25,373 bases of DNA from an uncultured Eubacterium sp. GTDB lineage: Bacteria; Bacillota; Clostridia; Lachnospirales; Lachnospiraceae. Location of the stretch: NCBI GenBank assembly GCA_900548465.1, contig URKY01000036.1, positions 1 to 25,373 of the forward strand. The letters are read 5' to 3'. Below, one piece after another: positions 6,627-14,029 of this stretch. Positions within the stretch are counted from its first letter, which is position 1. Each line of letters opens with the position of its first letter. The translations under genes and the position numbers were made by a program. Below the pieces are notes generated by a model, which was not told where the DNA came from, ran no database searches, and was given only the letters and a program-made list of their open reading frames with translations.

Positions 6627-7051
6627 ACAATGCTGATAATAATGGGTTCCCCTCTTTTTTGCGCCTCTTCAATCTTTTTATTAAGGCAATCGGAAGTGTA
6701 TCTTGATTCAGATAATCGGCCTACAGCTGAATTTTTCCCTACTAAAATGCAACCGGCACTGTCTGCGGCGGTGTTGCCACTATGTATGAGAATACCTTCA
6801 AAATGGGGAACATTTAATAATCTTGGAAGATTACGACCGAATTTGGGAGACCAGTTATAGATTATATTATAGGTACCATACGGAATTGCTGACTCTCCAT
6901 AAACCTTTTTCTCTCCATTATCGAATATTCCATTTTTATTTTTATCAACTATCTTGTCTTCTAGGGTATTACAGAAGAATTCATTATTGATATATAGTCT
7001 GCCAATAGTATAAGTCTCTTTTGGCCATAGACGTTCTAATCTTAATTCCAT
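6623..7051 (-). CDS. DUF5675-type protein, probable lysis enzyme
   Basis: This 142-aa protein matches the DUF5675 pattern: an N-terminal beta region 'RLWPKETYTIGRLY', 'NTLED' (28-32), 'AIPYGTY' (55-61), and a conserved His/Cys pair in HSGN (90-93) and DSAGC (97-101). The HxGN...SxGC arrangement resembles the active-site spacing of L,D-transpeptidase/YkuD-like enzymes, so action on peptidoglycan is plausible. Residues 36-47 form a DxNxNGxxDxGE loop that looks able to bind calcium. In Bacteroidetes phages this family usually sits in lysis cassettes. Here it lies between a membrane protein and a candidate spanin, which supports an endolysin role. Enzymatic activity is inferred. Confidence 0.75.
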   Translation of the reverse strand: MELRLERLWPKETYTIGRLYINNEFFCNTLEDKIVDKNKNGIFDNGEKKVYGESAIPYGTYNIIYNWSPKFGRNLPRLLNVPHFEGILIHSGNTAADSAGCILVGKNSAVGRLSESRYTSDCLNKKIEEAQKRGEPIIISIV

Positions 7052-7055
7052 AGTC

Positions 7056-7736
7056 TTAATCTTTTATTTGTGATAGTAATGTGGCTACTTTTATACCACT
7101 GCTTCTGATATGTTTTCCAACCAGTTGTTTGTCCATCTTTTTGCCATTACAAAACGATAATCCAATAATTCCGGCAGGCTTTTCCCCATCATACAATGTC
7201 AATAAGGCTATTTCGCTAATATCGTTAGCTTGAAATTTGTAATATAAGCGTTGGTCTATTTTTTGAATGTCGTCCAACCCACCATAAAAATATCCATCGT
7301 CCAATACTTTTGCCACAAGTTTGTATTTTGATAAGCTAAAATCCGCATAGTCTTCGTCAACGTTTGATATACTATCCCTAACTTCTTCAATTCGCATCGA
7401 ACCGAAAAGGAATGGCAATCCTGTTGTCAGATTTTTACTTCCATTATGAAATTCTATTAACCATGCTCGGTCAGCATTAGTGGTAAATATCATTTTAGAT
7501 AAAATATGGCGAATATTGGAATCCGCCGATAACCTTGTATTTACTAGATGGTCGTGTTGGGCAGTTGTTATTTCGGACATGCGATCCAAAAGATACTTTG
7601 GATTTAATGCGAAAAATATGATGTAACCGCTTAAAAACAACAGAAATAGTCCTTTTATAATGCTGAAAAAGCCATATCTCTTTTGTAGGTTAAGCAATTT
7701 TTGAAGCCATCCGATGCCTTTATCCAACTGTTCCAT
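7056..7736 (-). CDS. Membrane-anchored GAF-like protein in the lysis cassette
   Basis: This 226-aa protein has one clear transmembrane helix at about 23-43 after a basic N-terminus. The remainder is a soluble alpha/beta domain. The stretch from 'RHILSKMI' through 'ADRAWLIEFHNGS' to 'EIALLTLYDGEKPAGIIGLSF' has the strand-helix order of a GAF sensor domain. The gene is followed 4 nt later by the DUF5675 gene and preceded by a 67-aa protein gene. Its location suggests a holin, antiholin or a sensor that times lysis, but the large extramembrane domain is not typical of holins. The GAF call comes from pattern only. Confidence 0.6.
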   Translation of the reverse strand: MEQLDKGIGWLQKLLNLQKRYGFFSIIKGLFLLFLSGYIIFFALNPKYLLDRMSEITTAQHDHLVNTRLSADSNIRHILSKMIFTTNADRAWLIEFHNGSKNLTTGLPFLFGSMRIEEVRDSISNVDEDYADFSLSKYKLVAKVLDDGYFYGGLDDIQKIDQRLYYKFQANDISEIALLTLYDGEKPAGIIGLSFCNGKKMDKQLVGKHIRSSGIKVATLLSQIKD

Positions 7737-7737
7737 A

Positions 7738-7941
7738 TTAATGTGAAGTAATTTGTACTGATTGGATTGGGATAAACCATTCTAGTTCATTTGCAAATGG
7801 TTCATTTAAGCGTACCCATACACCTTTTGTTTTTTGAGTTTGATTCTCTTTAATAATAACCCCGTCCCTTCCAATTAACTTTTTCAATTTCCATTCTTTC
7901 AATAAAGGGGAGGCAATGATTGTAATTTTTCGTCCTACCAT
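7738..7941 (-). CDS. Small beta-rich protein (67 aa), SH3/KOW-like
   Basis: The sequence is mostly beta: 'KKLIGRDGVIIKE' followed by 'KGVWVRLNEP' and 'EWFIPIQSVQI' has the spacing of a small SH3-like or KOW-like barrel. There is no signal peptide or membrane segment. It is sandwiched with 1- and 8-nt gaps between the GAF-like membrane protein and the small terminase, so it is co-translated with them. Function unknown. Confidence 0.65.
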   Translation of the reverse strand: MVGRKITIIASPLLKEWKLKKLIGRDGVIIKENQTQKTKGVWVRLNEPFANELEWFIPIQSVQITSH

Positions 7942-7949
7942 TTGTTCTT

Positions 7950-8435
7950 TTATTCAACATTATTATCATTATTAGATTGAGGAACAATGACATTGAAAAC
8001 AATACCAGAGTCACCGTTACCTTTCAATTCAACTTTACTTTCTTGTGCTACCTTTACTGGATACATTTCCATTAAAGCTTTTGATGCTTGCACAGCTACA
8101 GAACGTAATGGAGCTGGTGATAGCTCTGTGCCTCTTCGATCTGTATATTTTGCTGTAGAAGTTTCGTCTATAATATGCAATAGTTTTTCTGTTAGACGAG
8201 CTTTTAGATCGGCTGTTTCATAATTTGCGATAGCTCGCAACTGATTGATATACTCTTGTACATCATCCCGCGCCATTAATTGTTTTGCCTTTCTTAAAGA
8301 GGTATGACTGGAATCATAGAATATATCTTCGTAGCATTTGCGAGCATTTCCAGCATAAGGGTCACAGCCGAAAATGAACAGCTCACAAAAATCAATTTCT
8401 TGTTTATTCAACGATTCTGGTTTCTTTAGTTCCAT
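7950..8435 (-). CDS. terS: Terminase small subunit
   Basis: This 161-aa protein begins with a helix-turn-helix-like region 'LNKQEIDFCELFIFGCDPYAGNARKCYEDIFY' (residues 9-40; a Gln/Glu-Cys-Phe opening and A-N-A-x-K-C-Y context typical of phage TerS). A helical oligomerisation core ('AKQLMARDDVQEYINQL', 'LKARLTEKLLHIIDE') and a flexible Asn-rich C-terminus (VPQSNNDNNVE) follow. TerS recognises the packaging site and loads TerL. A strong hairpin lies just upstream of its ATG. It is separated from terL by five genes. Confidence 0.8.
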   Translation of the reverse strand: MELKKPESLNKQEIDFCELFIFGCDPYAGNARKCYEDIFYDSSHTSLRKAKQLMARDDVQEYINQLRAIANYETADLKARLTEKLLHIIDETSTAKYTDRRGTELSPAPLRSVAVQASKALMEMYPVKVAQESKVELKGNGDSGIVFNVIVPQSNNDNNVE

Positions 8436-8450
8436 TCTTTAATTGTATTA

Positions 8451-8479
8451 AAGCCCAGCCGATATGTTCAACTGGGCTT
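8451..8479 (-). terminator. Hairpin upstream of terS, terminator or attenuator
   Basis: A perfect 8-bp inverted repeat AAGCCCAG/CTGGGCTT (8451-8458 with 8472-8479) has a 13-nt loop and is followed on the minus strand by TAATACAATT. It lies 15 nt before the terS ATG. It separates the replication block from the packaging/lysis block. The T-run is weak, so read-through or an mRNA-processing role is possible. Confidence 0.5.
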
Positions 8480-8507
8480 GGTTTACTAAGAATAGCTAGG
8501 AAAGGCT

Positions 8508-8789
8508 TTATGAGTTTGTTTTTTCAACATTACTTTCTAATAAATCTTGCATAACAACCCGTCTGAATAGGTCTTTGAGTCCATCTAGCATACTTTCTAT
8601 ATCTGCAATATTCTGTAACTTATCCCGATTAAAATTTATTTGTAAATCATATCCGGAAATTTCCATAATAGTTTCATGGGTATCTTCGGTTTGTACAGCC
8701 AGGATTCTTCGGTCTGAAAGAGTGTTGAACACTACTTCTGGCTCCAGTCCAATTGATTGCGCTTGTTGCTTTTCTTCTTCTGTTACCAT
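8508..8789 (-). CDS. Unknown phage protein (93 aa)
   Basis: The protein is acidic, with an N-terminal helix 'TEEEKQQAQSIG', a short beta section 'RRILAVQTEDTHETIMEI' and a helical C-terminus ending in polar residues. There is no recognisable motif, signal or membrane segment. It lies 3 nt downstream of the exonuclease gene and is the last gene of the replication block before the terS hairpin. Function unknown. Confidence 0.65.
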   Translation of the reverse strand: MVTEEEKQQAQSIGLEPEVVFNTLSDRRILAVQTEDTHETIMEISGYDLQINFNRDKLQNIADIESMLDGLKDLFRRVVMQDLLESNVEKTNS

Positions 8790-8792
8790 ATT

Positions 8793-9566
8793 TTATATTT
8801 TGAAATGAACACGTGATTTTTCTGTTTTGGTCATAACCATACTACCATCATCTATGCCGGAAGCATTACGCATCCTTTGGGAACATACCATAGCCACATT
8901 GGTCGTTGCTGTTACATCAGCATCTGCATCATGGGCATCATCTAGTTCGATACCAAATTTTTCTGCCATGATTTCCAATTTATAACTGCTCATGCCATCT
9001 AAATGAGATAAAGCCAATTGTCCTAAAACGATTGTGTCTATATATAAAGGCTGGAAGTGCCCATAGAAATCTGTTTCTCCTCTCATTAATTTGGCAAATT
9101 CTTTCATTTGTCCTCCATATTCCATTAACTGTTGCATGAATCCTATATCAAATCCAATGTTTTGGCCAATTAAGAAGGGTTTTATGTTGCGACCTTTTGA
9201 TAATATGTTTTTGCGGATAAAATCAATAACCTCTGCCGCAACTTGCTTGATGTCCATACCAAGAGATTCTAACATATCCATTGTTATGGCGGAATAAGTC
9301 AGAGCTTTTTCTTCATATTTCATGGGCTGTTCATCGTCTTTATCAAATTTACTCTTCAATACTTTACGTTTAGCCACACCTTTATCCGGCTGTTTATTAT
9401 ATGGGGATATGTATTTTACATATCTGTCAATTGTTTCAAAAGTATCTATACGTACTGCATGGATTGCAATCTGGGTACATGCGCAATCTTGGCAGTCCAA
9501 ACCGCCAGTCTCAAAGTCTAAGGTAAAAGCCACGATAATTGGCTTTTCGTTATTAGGAGTTGCCAT
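8793..9566 (-). CDS. DEDDh 3'-5' exonuclease (DnaQ/epsilon-like proofreading nuclease)
   Basis: This 257-aa protein carries the three exonuclease motifs: Exo I DFET (17-20), Exo II GQNIGFD (134-140, with D140) and Exo III HDADAD (212-217, with H212 and D217). This identifies an RNase T/DnaQ-type DEDDh nuclease. A cysteine cluster (C25, C28, C30) follows Exo I and is not part of the standard family. The gene is immediately followed upstream by a nucleotide kinase gene and then by the polymerase alpha C-half. It is therefore likely the separate proofreading subunit of the phage polymerase, which lacks an internal exonuclease as DnaE-type enzymes do. Confidence 0.9.
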   Translation of the reverse strand: MATPNNEKPIIVAFTLDFETGGLDCQDCACTQIAIHAVRIDTFETIDRYVKYISPYNKQPDKGVAKRKVLKSKFDKDDEQPMKYEEKALTYSAITMDMLESLGMDIKQVAAEVIDFIRKNILSKGRNIKPFLIGQNIGFDIGFMQQLMEYGGQMKEFAKLMRGETDFYGHFQPLYIDTIVLGQLALSHLDGMSSYKLEIMAEKFGIELDDAHDADADVTATTNVAMVCSQRMRNASGIDDGSMVMTKTEKSRVHFKI

Positions 9567-9567
9567 A

Positions 9568-10095
9568 TTATTTTAATAAACTTAGTGTGAGTTGTTTAAC
9601 TTTTTGTTTAAATTCTTCGAGTGAATAATTATTATGAATAACATAATCATATTCATTTAAAGGTATCTCTATACGATTCAAATCGCGTTCACATCGCTGT
9701 TGGTCGATTCCACAATTTATTCGATCATCTATACTTCTGTTGATATATACAGAAAATATAATAAATGAGTTTGGAAATTTTTCTTTTAAATATTTCAGAC
9801 CTTTTTCATCAATTACGTATGTACATATCTTCTGCTTTGCCTGTTGCAATGTAGCCCAATATTCATGTTCGCCGAATTGTGTATAAGCTATCATTTCAGA
9901 CATTTGGGGCTTGTCTTCCGGAGTTACAAACCAATGTTCTTTTCCATTTGTTTCTTCTTCCCTCATGGGACGTGTTGTATATGATACTATTGTTGGAATG
10001 CCGTTTTCAGACATGATGTTTGCCATTGTTGTCTTACCGCTTCCAGATGGTCCGACAATAGTTATAATAACTGGTATATTTGCTTTTATTTTCAT
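9568..10095 (-). CDS. Guanylate kinase-like nucleotide kinase
   Basis: This 175-aa protein has a P-loop GPSGSGKT (15-22). The following 'SYTTRPMREEETNGKEHWFVT' region (SYTTRPxRxxExxGxxHxFV) is the GMP-binding signature of guanylate kinases. A lid-like segment and 'YVIHNN' near the C-terminus (the usual D/N-Y-V-I-x-N-x motif) complete the fold. Length is a little short of cellular Gmk (about 200 aa). Its ATG overlaps the polymerase stop codon (ATGA). It probably feeds dGTP supply for phage replication; a broader dNMP kinase activity as in T4 gp1 is possible. Confidence 0.88.
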   Translation of the reverse strand: MKIKANIPVIITIVGPSGSGKTTMANIMSENGIPTIVSYTTRPMREEETNGKEHWFVTPEDKPQMSEMIAYTQFGEHEYWATLQQAKQKICTYVIDEKGLKYLKEKFPNSFIIFSVYINRSIDDRINCGIDQQRCERDLNRIEIPLNEYDYVIHNNYSLEEFKQKVKQLTLSLLK

Positions 10096-12287
10096 AATAT
10101 GTCTATAATTGAAGATTTATATAACTGAAGATTGTTTCCACCTGTATAGTCACTGTATTTAACTTGGGCGGAACATATAAGCATTTTGTTCTTTGCACTG
10201 CTAAGAGAACCACCCTTACAAAGTGTTGCCCGGACATTCATCCATTCATCATTCCAGATGACCATTTCTACCAGGTCATTGTTTTGTTGAAGTAAAAGTT
10301 TGCAGAAAACTCGATTCTCACCTGTTTTCTTGTCTTTAAACTTTTTCTCCTCAATATCTACAATGTTAGCACAAATAGCAACGCGTTTTCCATCATAATC
10401 GGGGTCTTGTATGTTTTTTAAAAGTGCCCAAGATGCTTTTCCTTTTATTTGGGGCTTTGCTTCTGAATTGTCATAAATACGTTTATAGTCGATAGCTCCA
10501 ATGCCACTAATTGCGATTTGCTGTTGACTCCAGAAATAATGTTTGTTTCTCAAATCTTCCGGTATATCTTTTTCGGATATTTCAAAACCTAAACATTTTG
10601 CGGCTTTTTCTAAAATGGCATATCGTTCTATGACTGATTGGGCATTTTCTACTTTGTCAAAACATCCGGATAATATTAAATGACGGACATGTCTTGCATT
10701 AACTGGGCATTTAGTAGCTTCATTCGGGTTGTCTGGATCATCCCAATATTTGTACAGCTTTAATTTATACCGGAATATTCGTTCTATAAAGTTTTCAATA
10801 GAACTAAATTCTCCGCGTACATTTCGTTCGTTTATAATCCATTCTGTAGCTTTAGCTCCCAACATTTTAATACGAGAAAGAGACCAAAAAATTTTATTGG
10901 TTTCATAGTCTGTAATAAAGGTTCCGCCACTTACATTTATATCTGGTGGAACTATTTTTGCTTCACTGCATAGTTCCATCTCACTCATTAATGTAGGAAT
11001 TTCATCATCTTTAGCCCATTGAAGAGCTATGGTATAAAAAGCTGTAGGGTAATTGGCTTTAAGGTAGGCTCCGGCATAGGCGGTAACAGCGTAAGCGGTT
11101 GCATGACTTTTGTTAAAAAGATAACCACCAGCTACCTCAAACATGTGCCATATTGCTTCTGCATCTTCTTTTGGGCAACCATTTTCATTAGCTCCGGCCA
11201 TAAACTTGTCTCGTAAGGCAAGAATCTTATCTACTTTTTTCTTGGATATAAGTTTTACCAATTTGACACCTTCACCTAAACTGAATTTTCCAACTTCGCG
11301 TGCAATCTGTGCTAGCTGTTCCTGGTAACACAGCACACCATAAGTATTCTTCATGGCATTGTATGTTCCCCATAGATATACAGGATCTGCATCTCCCAAT
11401 TTGCAGTCTACATATTTATCTGTAGATCCGGAATCTAGTGTTGCTGGACGAAATAAGGCATTGGCTGCGATTAAATCTTCAATTTTATCTGGTTGCATAC
11501 TTACCAAAAATTTAGTCATCCCTTTAGATGAAAACTGGAAGATATTTTGGGTGTATCCCTTTTGCAGTAGTTGATATACTTTAGGATCATCTAGTCCGCT
11601 TTGCACGATATTTTGAAAAGTAATATCGGTATGATATTTATCATTACATATATTGATGACAGCTTGTAGTTTTGACAATTCCTTAATACCAAGACAGTCA
11701 TTTTTTAGTAATCCCTGTTCGTCTAATGAATAACCGTCAAATTCGGAAATCAACACACCGTCTATTTTCTTTATAGGAGTAAAGTCAAAGCATTCCAAAT
11801 CTTTTCCATCTTTTGAATCTGGGGTCACTAGTAGGGCAGAGGCATGAACTGATGAAGAACGAGGTTGTCCCATCAAAGTACGAATATCTTCAATTACTTG
11901 TGGGTACTCCATTATGAAGCTATGTATTTTTTTATTGGTAGCAGCCATTGTAAACAGGTCTGTCCAGCTCATATTGTCATCTTCAAATATAGCTGTGATA
12001 TAATTTACAATATTTACCGGTACTCGATGTACACGCGCTACATCTTTAAGAACTGCTTTCAACTTTAAAGTCGTAAAGGTTCCGGCAGAAAACACACGTT
12101 GTTTACCATCATGGTTATAACGGCGTTCAATATACTCTTTTACCTCTTGTCTACGGTCTGATTGGAAGTCTACATCCACATCTGGAAGGGAACCTCCAGG
12201 ACCTTGCAAATAACCACTGTCCACAAAACAATCTATGGCTTTCACCTCTGTTGAAGATGTTTTATATTTAACTGATATGACTTTCAT
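10092..12287 (-). CDS. dnaE: DNA polymerase III alpha, C-terminal half (palm, fingers, OB fold)
   Basis: This 731-aa protein starts abruptly within the polymerase palm. The catalytic PDVDVD motif is at 35-40 with D36/D38/D40, followed by 'FQSDRRQEVKEYI'. Further polymerase signatures include 'SSVHASALLVTP' and the fingers element 'YLFNKSHATAYAVTAYAGAYL'. A C-terminal OB-fold-like domain spans roughly 610-731. The PHP domain and the GRGS-containing front of the palm are on a separate gene (13802-15511). Residues 1-32 have no counterpart in normal alpha subunits and look like the C-terminal part of a Hint/intein fold. The ATG is 6 nt after the helicase stop. Together with the N-half it would form one DnaE-type replicase. 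Confidence 0.92.
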   Translation of the reverse strand: MKVISVKYKTSSTEVKAIDCFVDSGYLQGPGGSLPDVDVDFQSDRRQEVKEYIERRYNHDGKQRVFSAGTFTTLKLKAVLKDVARVHRVPVNIVNYITAIFEDDNMSWTDLFTMAATNKKIHSFIMEYPQVIEDIRTLMGQPRSSSVHASALLVTPDSKDGKDLECFDFTPIKKIDGVLISEFDGYSLDEQGLLKNDCLGIKELSKLQAVINICNDKYHTDITFQNIVQSGLDDPKVYQLLQKGYTQNIFQFSSKGMTKFLVSMQPDKIEDLIAANALFRPATLDSGSTDKYVDCKLGDADPVYLWGTYNAMKNTYGVLCYQEQLAQIAREVGKFSLGEGVKLVKLISKKKVDKILALRDKFMAGANENGCPKEDAEAIWHMFEVAGGYLFNKSHATAYAVTAYAGAYLKANYPTAFYTIALQWAKDDEIPTLMSEMELCSEAKIVPPDINVSGGTFITDYETNKIFWSLSRIKMLGAKATEWIINERNVRGEFSSIENFIERIFRYKLKLYKYWDDPDNPNEATKCPVNARHVRHLILSGCFDKVENAQSVIERYAILEKAAKCLGFEISEKDIPEDLRNKHYFWSQQQIAISGIGAIDYKRIYDNSEAKPQIKGKASWALLKNIQDPDYDGKRVAICANIVDIEEKKFKDKKTGENRVFCKLLLQQNNDLVEMVIWNDEWMNVRATLCKGGSLSSAKNKMLICSAQVKYSDYTGGNNLQLYKSSIIDIL
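12192..12287 (-). other. Candidate degenerate Hint C-segment on the polymerase C-half
   Basis: Residues 1-32 precede the S33-L-P-D catalytic segment. The order 'VISVKYK...EVKAIDCFVDSGYL' (3-27) matches the beta layout of a C-intein: a leading strand, then block F of the type 'xVYDIxVxxxHxF'. The length is close to known natural C-inteins (about 35 aa), and the next residue is Ser, a permitted +1 nucleophile. The usual terminal His-Asn is replaced by Gly-Gly, so normal splicing chemistry is not supported. Assignment is tentative. Confidence 0.35.
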
Positions 12288-12293
12288 TTTTAA

Positions 12294-13595
12294 TTAATCT
12301 AACCGTTTACCATAATAGTTACCTTCTGATTTGTATGCCCTTTCAAAATCAATTAGAGCATATTCAGGAATAATCATTTGTTTGGTGATAAAAGCATCTG
12401 AAACGATGCCTTCCAGCGTTCTACATCGGCTAAGGGCTACATATAGTTGTCCAGGACAAAAAGTATGTGATACATGAATGATAATTTTATCGAATGTAAG
12501 TCCTTGGCTTTTATGAATGGTAATGGCCCATGCCAATGTTAATGGGAATTGAGTACATGAACCAATTTCTTCTTTTACAATCTCATTATCTTTTAAAGTA
12601 TATTGCGTATTACTCCATGTATAACGTTCAAATTTGATAGTCCGGCCATTATCCATACGTACTGTAATTACGTTATCTTCTAATGCGGTCACAATTCCAA
12701 GCATACCATTATAATAACCCTTTAATGAGTCGTTAACCAATGACATAACTCTTGCCCCAACTCGAAGTTTTAAATGTAAATCACATGGTATAGATGATTC
12801 TGGGAACTTATCCTTGATAACTATATCATAGTTTCGTATCTCTTGTTCCCCTAATTTGTCGGCATTAATTCTCTCAACATCAGCTTTGTGTGTACAAATA
12901 TGGATGTATTCGTTATCATAACTGCTACTGATTTTGCGGTCTTTCAATTCGCTTAATAAATCCAGTTCATCGGATGTTACCTGGTAATTACGAATATTGT
13001 TGAGTACATTAATAAATTCAGGTTCTGTTTGCCTGAATATTTTTGTTAGCTCTACAATGTGGAAACCTGTGCGTTTGAAAACTAAGGCGTTGAAAAAGAA
13101 AAAGCCATCATAAAAGTCAGACAATATTTCTCTTTCTTGTTTCTTTGTTACTGGAGGCAATTGAAAAAGATCGCCAAACATTACTACTTGTACACCGCCA
13201 AATGGTTCATCACTTTCGTAAACCCACCGTAGTTTGCGATCAATGGTGTCCAGAATATCTGGGCGTACCATGCTTATTTCATCAATAATCAGCAATTCCA
13301 TTTTGAGCAATAGTTCTACCTTGTATTCTGAAAATTTGTTTTCCAGTCGGTCGTAAGGTGTAATAGGTCCAAAAGGAATGCCAAATAGACTATGCAATGT
13401 AACGCCCCCTGCATTAATGGCTGCTATGCCTGTTGGGGCAGCTACAATGCAATTCTTCCCGGATTTTTCAATTAGATATTTTAGAAATGTAGTCTTTCCA
13501 GAACCGGCTTTACCTGTTACGAATACATTATTCTCATCATCTTGAATGAGATTCATTATTTTTTGCATCTCTTCTGTCAAAATCATATCTTCCAT
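12294..13595 (-). CDS. PIF1/Dda-like SF1B DNA helicase
   Basis: This 433-aa protein has Walker A GKAGSGKTT (28-36), motif Ia 'APTGIAA' (53-59), Walker B DEIS (105-108), motif III GDLFQLPPV (141-149), and late motifs including 'LAWAITIHKSQGLTFDKI' and 'LYVALSRCRTLEG'. These identify a PIF1-type 5'-3' helicase, the family that includes T4 Dda, which acts in replication initiation and protein displacement. An SH3-like insert fits the 'VGARVMSLVNDSLKGYYNGM' to 'GRTIKFERY' region. It lies between the two polymerase halves, close to both neighbours, so it is probably co-expressed with the replisome. Confidence 0.93.
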   Translation of the reverse strand: MEDMILTEEMQKIMNLIQDDENNVFVTGKAGSGKTTFLKYLIEKSGKNCIVAAPTGIAAINAGGVTLHSLFGIPFGPITPYDRLENKFSEYKVELLLKMELLIIDEISMVRPDILDTIDRKLRWVYESDEPFGGVQVVMFGDLFQLPPVTKKQEREILSDFYDGFFFFNALVFKRTGFHIVELTKIFRQTEPEFINVLNNIRNYQVTSDELDLLSELKDRKISSSYDNEYIHICTHKADVERINADKLGEQEIRNYDIVIKDKFPESSIPCDLHLKLRVGARVMSLVNDSLKGYYNGMLGIVTALEDNVITVRMDNGRTIKFERYTWSNTQYTLKDNEIVKEEIGSCTQFPLTLAWAITIHKSQGLTFDKIIIHVSHTFCPGQLYVALSRCRTLEGIVSDAFITKQMIIPEYALIDFERAYKSEGNYYGKRLD

Positions 13596-13601
13596 ACCTT
13601 T

Positions 13602-13799
13602 TTATTTTTCGATTTTTACATATAAATTGCAATGACAAACATCATGTTCTCTATACGAGCTGCACGGACATCGTTTGTCTTTGGAGTCATTGTGGCATGG
13701 ACACTCGCCATTATTGGCTTCACATCTTTTGAGGATGGCATTAACTACCTTGTCATTGGGATTTAAATCCCATCCCACTTTTCTTAAAATTGGAATCAT
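13602..13799 (-). CDS. Ferredoxin-thioredoxin-reductase catalytic-subunit-like Fe-S protein (65 aa)
   Basis: The protein carries three CxC motifs, C33-P-C35, C44-P-C46 and C55-H-C57, plus C26, followed by 'NLYV'. This is the signature of the FTR catalytic (beta) chain, in which four cysteines hold a 4Fe-4S cluster and two form a redox-active disulfide. The gap between the first two motifs is 8 residues instead of the 16 or so of the plant and cyanobacterial enzyme, so it is a compact form. I start it at ATG 13799; a TTG at 13805 would add two residues and overlap the polymerase stop. The gene lies just after the polymerase N-half and 6 nt before the helicase gene. A role in thioredoxin-like reduction is inferred. 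Confidence 0.78.
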   Translation of the reverse strand: MIPILRKVGWDLNPNDKVVNAILKRCEANNGECPCHNDSKDKRCPCSSYREHDVCHCNLYVKIEK

Positions 13800-13801
13800 A
13801 A

Positions 13802-14029
13802 TCAAATTTCGTTTAGAGTAAATAAAAGATCTCGATTATCAAATTGAATATCATCGTCAGTTTGCAGTTCATCTGCATATACTACAATAGGATCATCCAT
13901 TCCGGCACGTTTCACAAGTAACTGTGCGTCTTTGTCTATTTTATAAGTTTTATGATTTTCTAATGTAACTTCGATATATTGATTGGAATCTACGTCATCT
14001 CCAATAATGGTCACATCTGAAGGGTATAG
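13802..14029 (-). other. Candidate degenerate Hint N-segment on the polymerase N-half
   Basis: Residues 495-569 include 'YIEVTLENHKTYKI' followed by 'LLVKRA' and 'VYADELQTDDDIQF'. That order is the one seen in Hint domains: a strand 'v-x-v-T-L-x-D/N-G-K', a block B strand, a second strand, and 'A-D-x-L-x-x-G-D-x-I'. The block B Thr and His positions read D and A/Q, and no Cys is found at the junction, so known catalytic residues are missing. At 75 residues it is a little shorter than short natural N-inteins. It could be a decayed split intein or a lineage-specific beta domain. Confidence 0.35.

Noticed and set aside
12294..13799. Group I or II intron between the polymerase halves
   Set aside because: The gap is filled almost end to end by two complete genes with close spacing. 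No intron core can fit, and neither gene is a homing endonuclease or reverse transcriptase.
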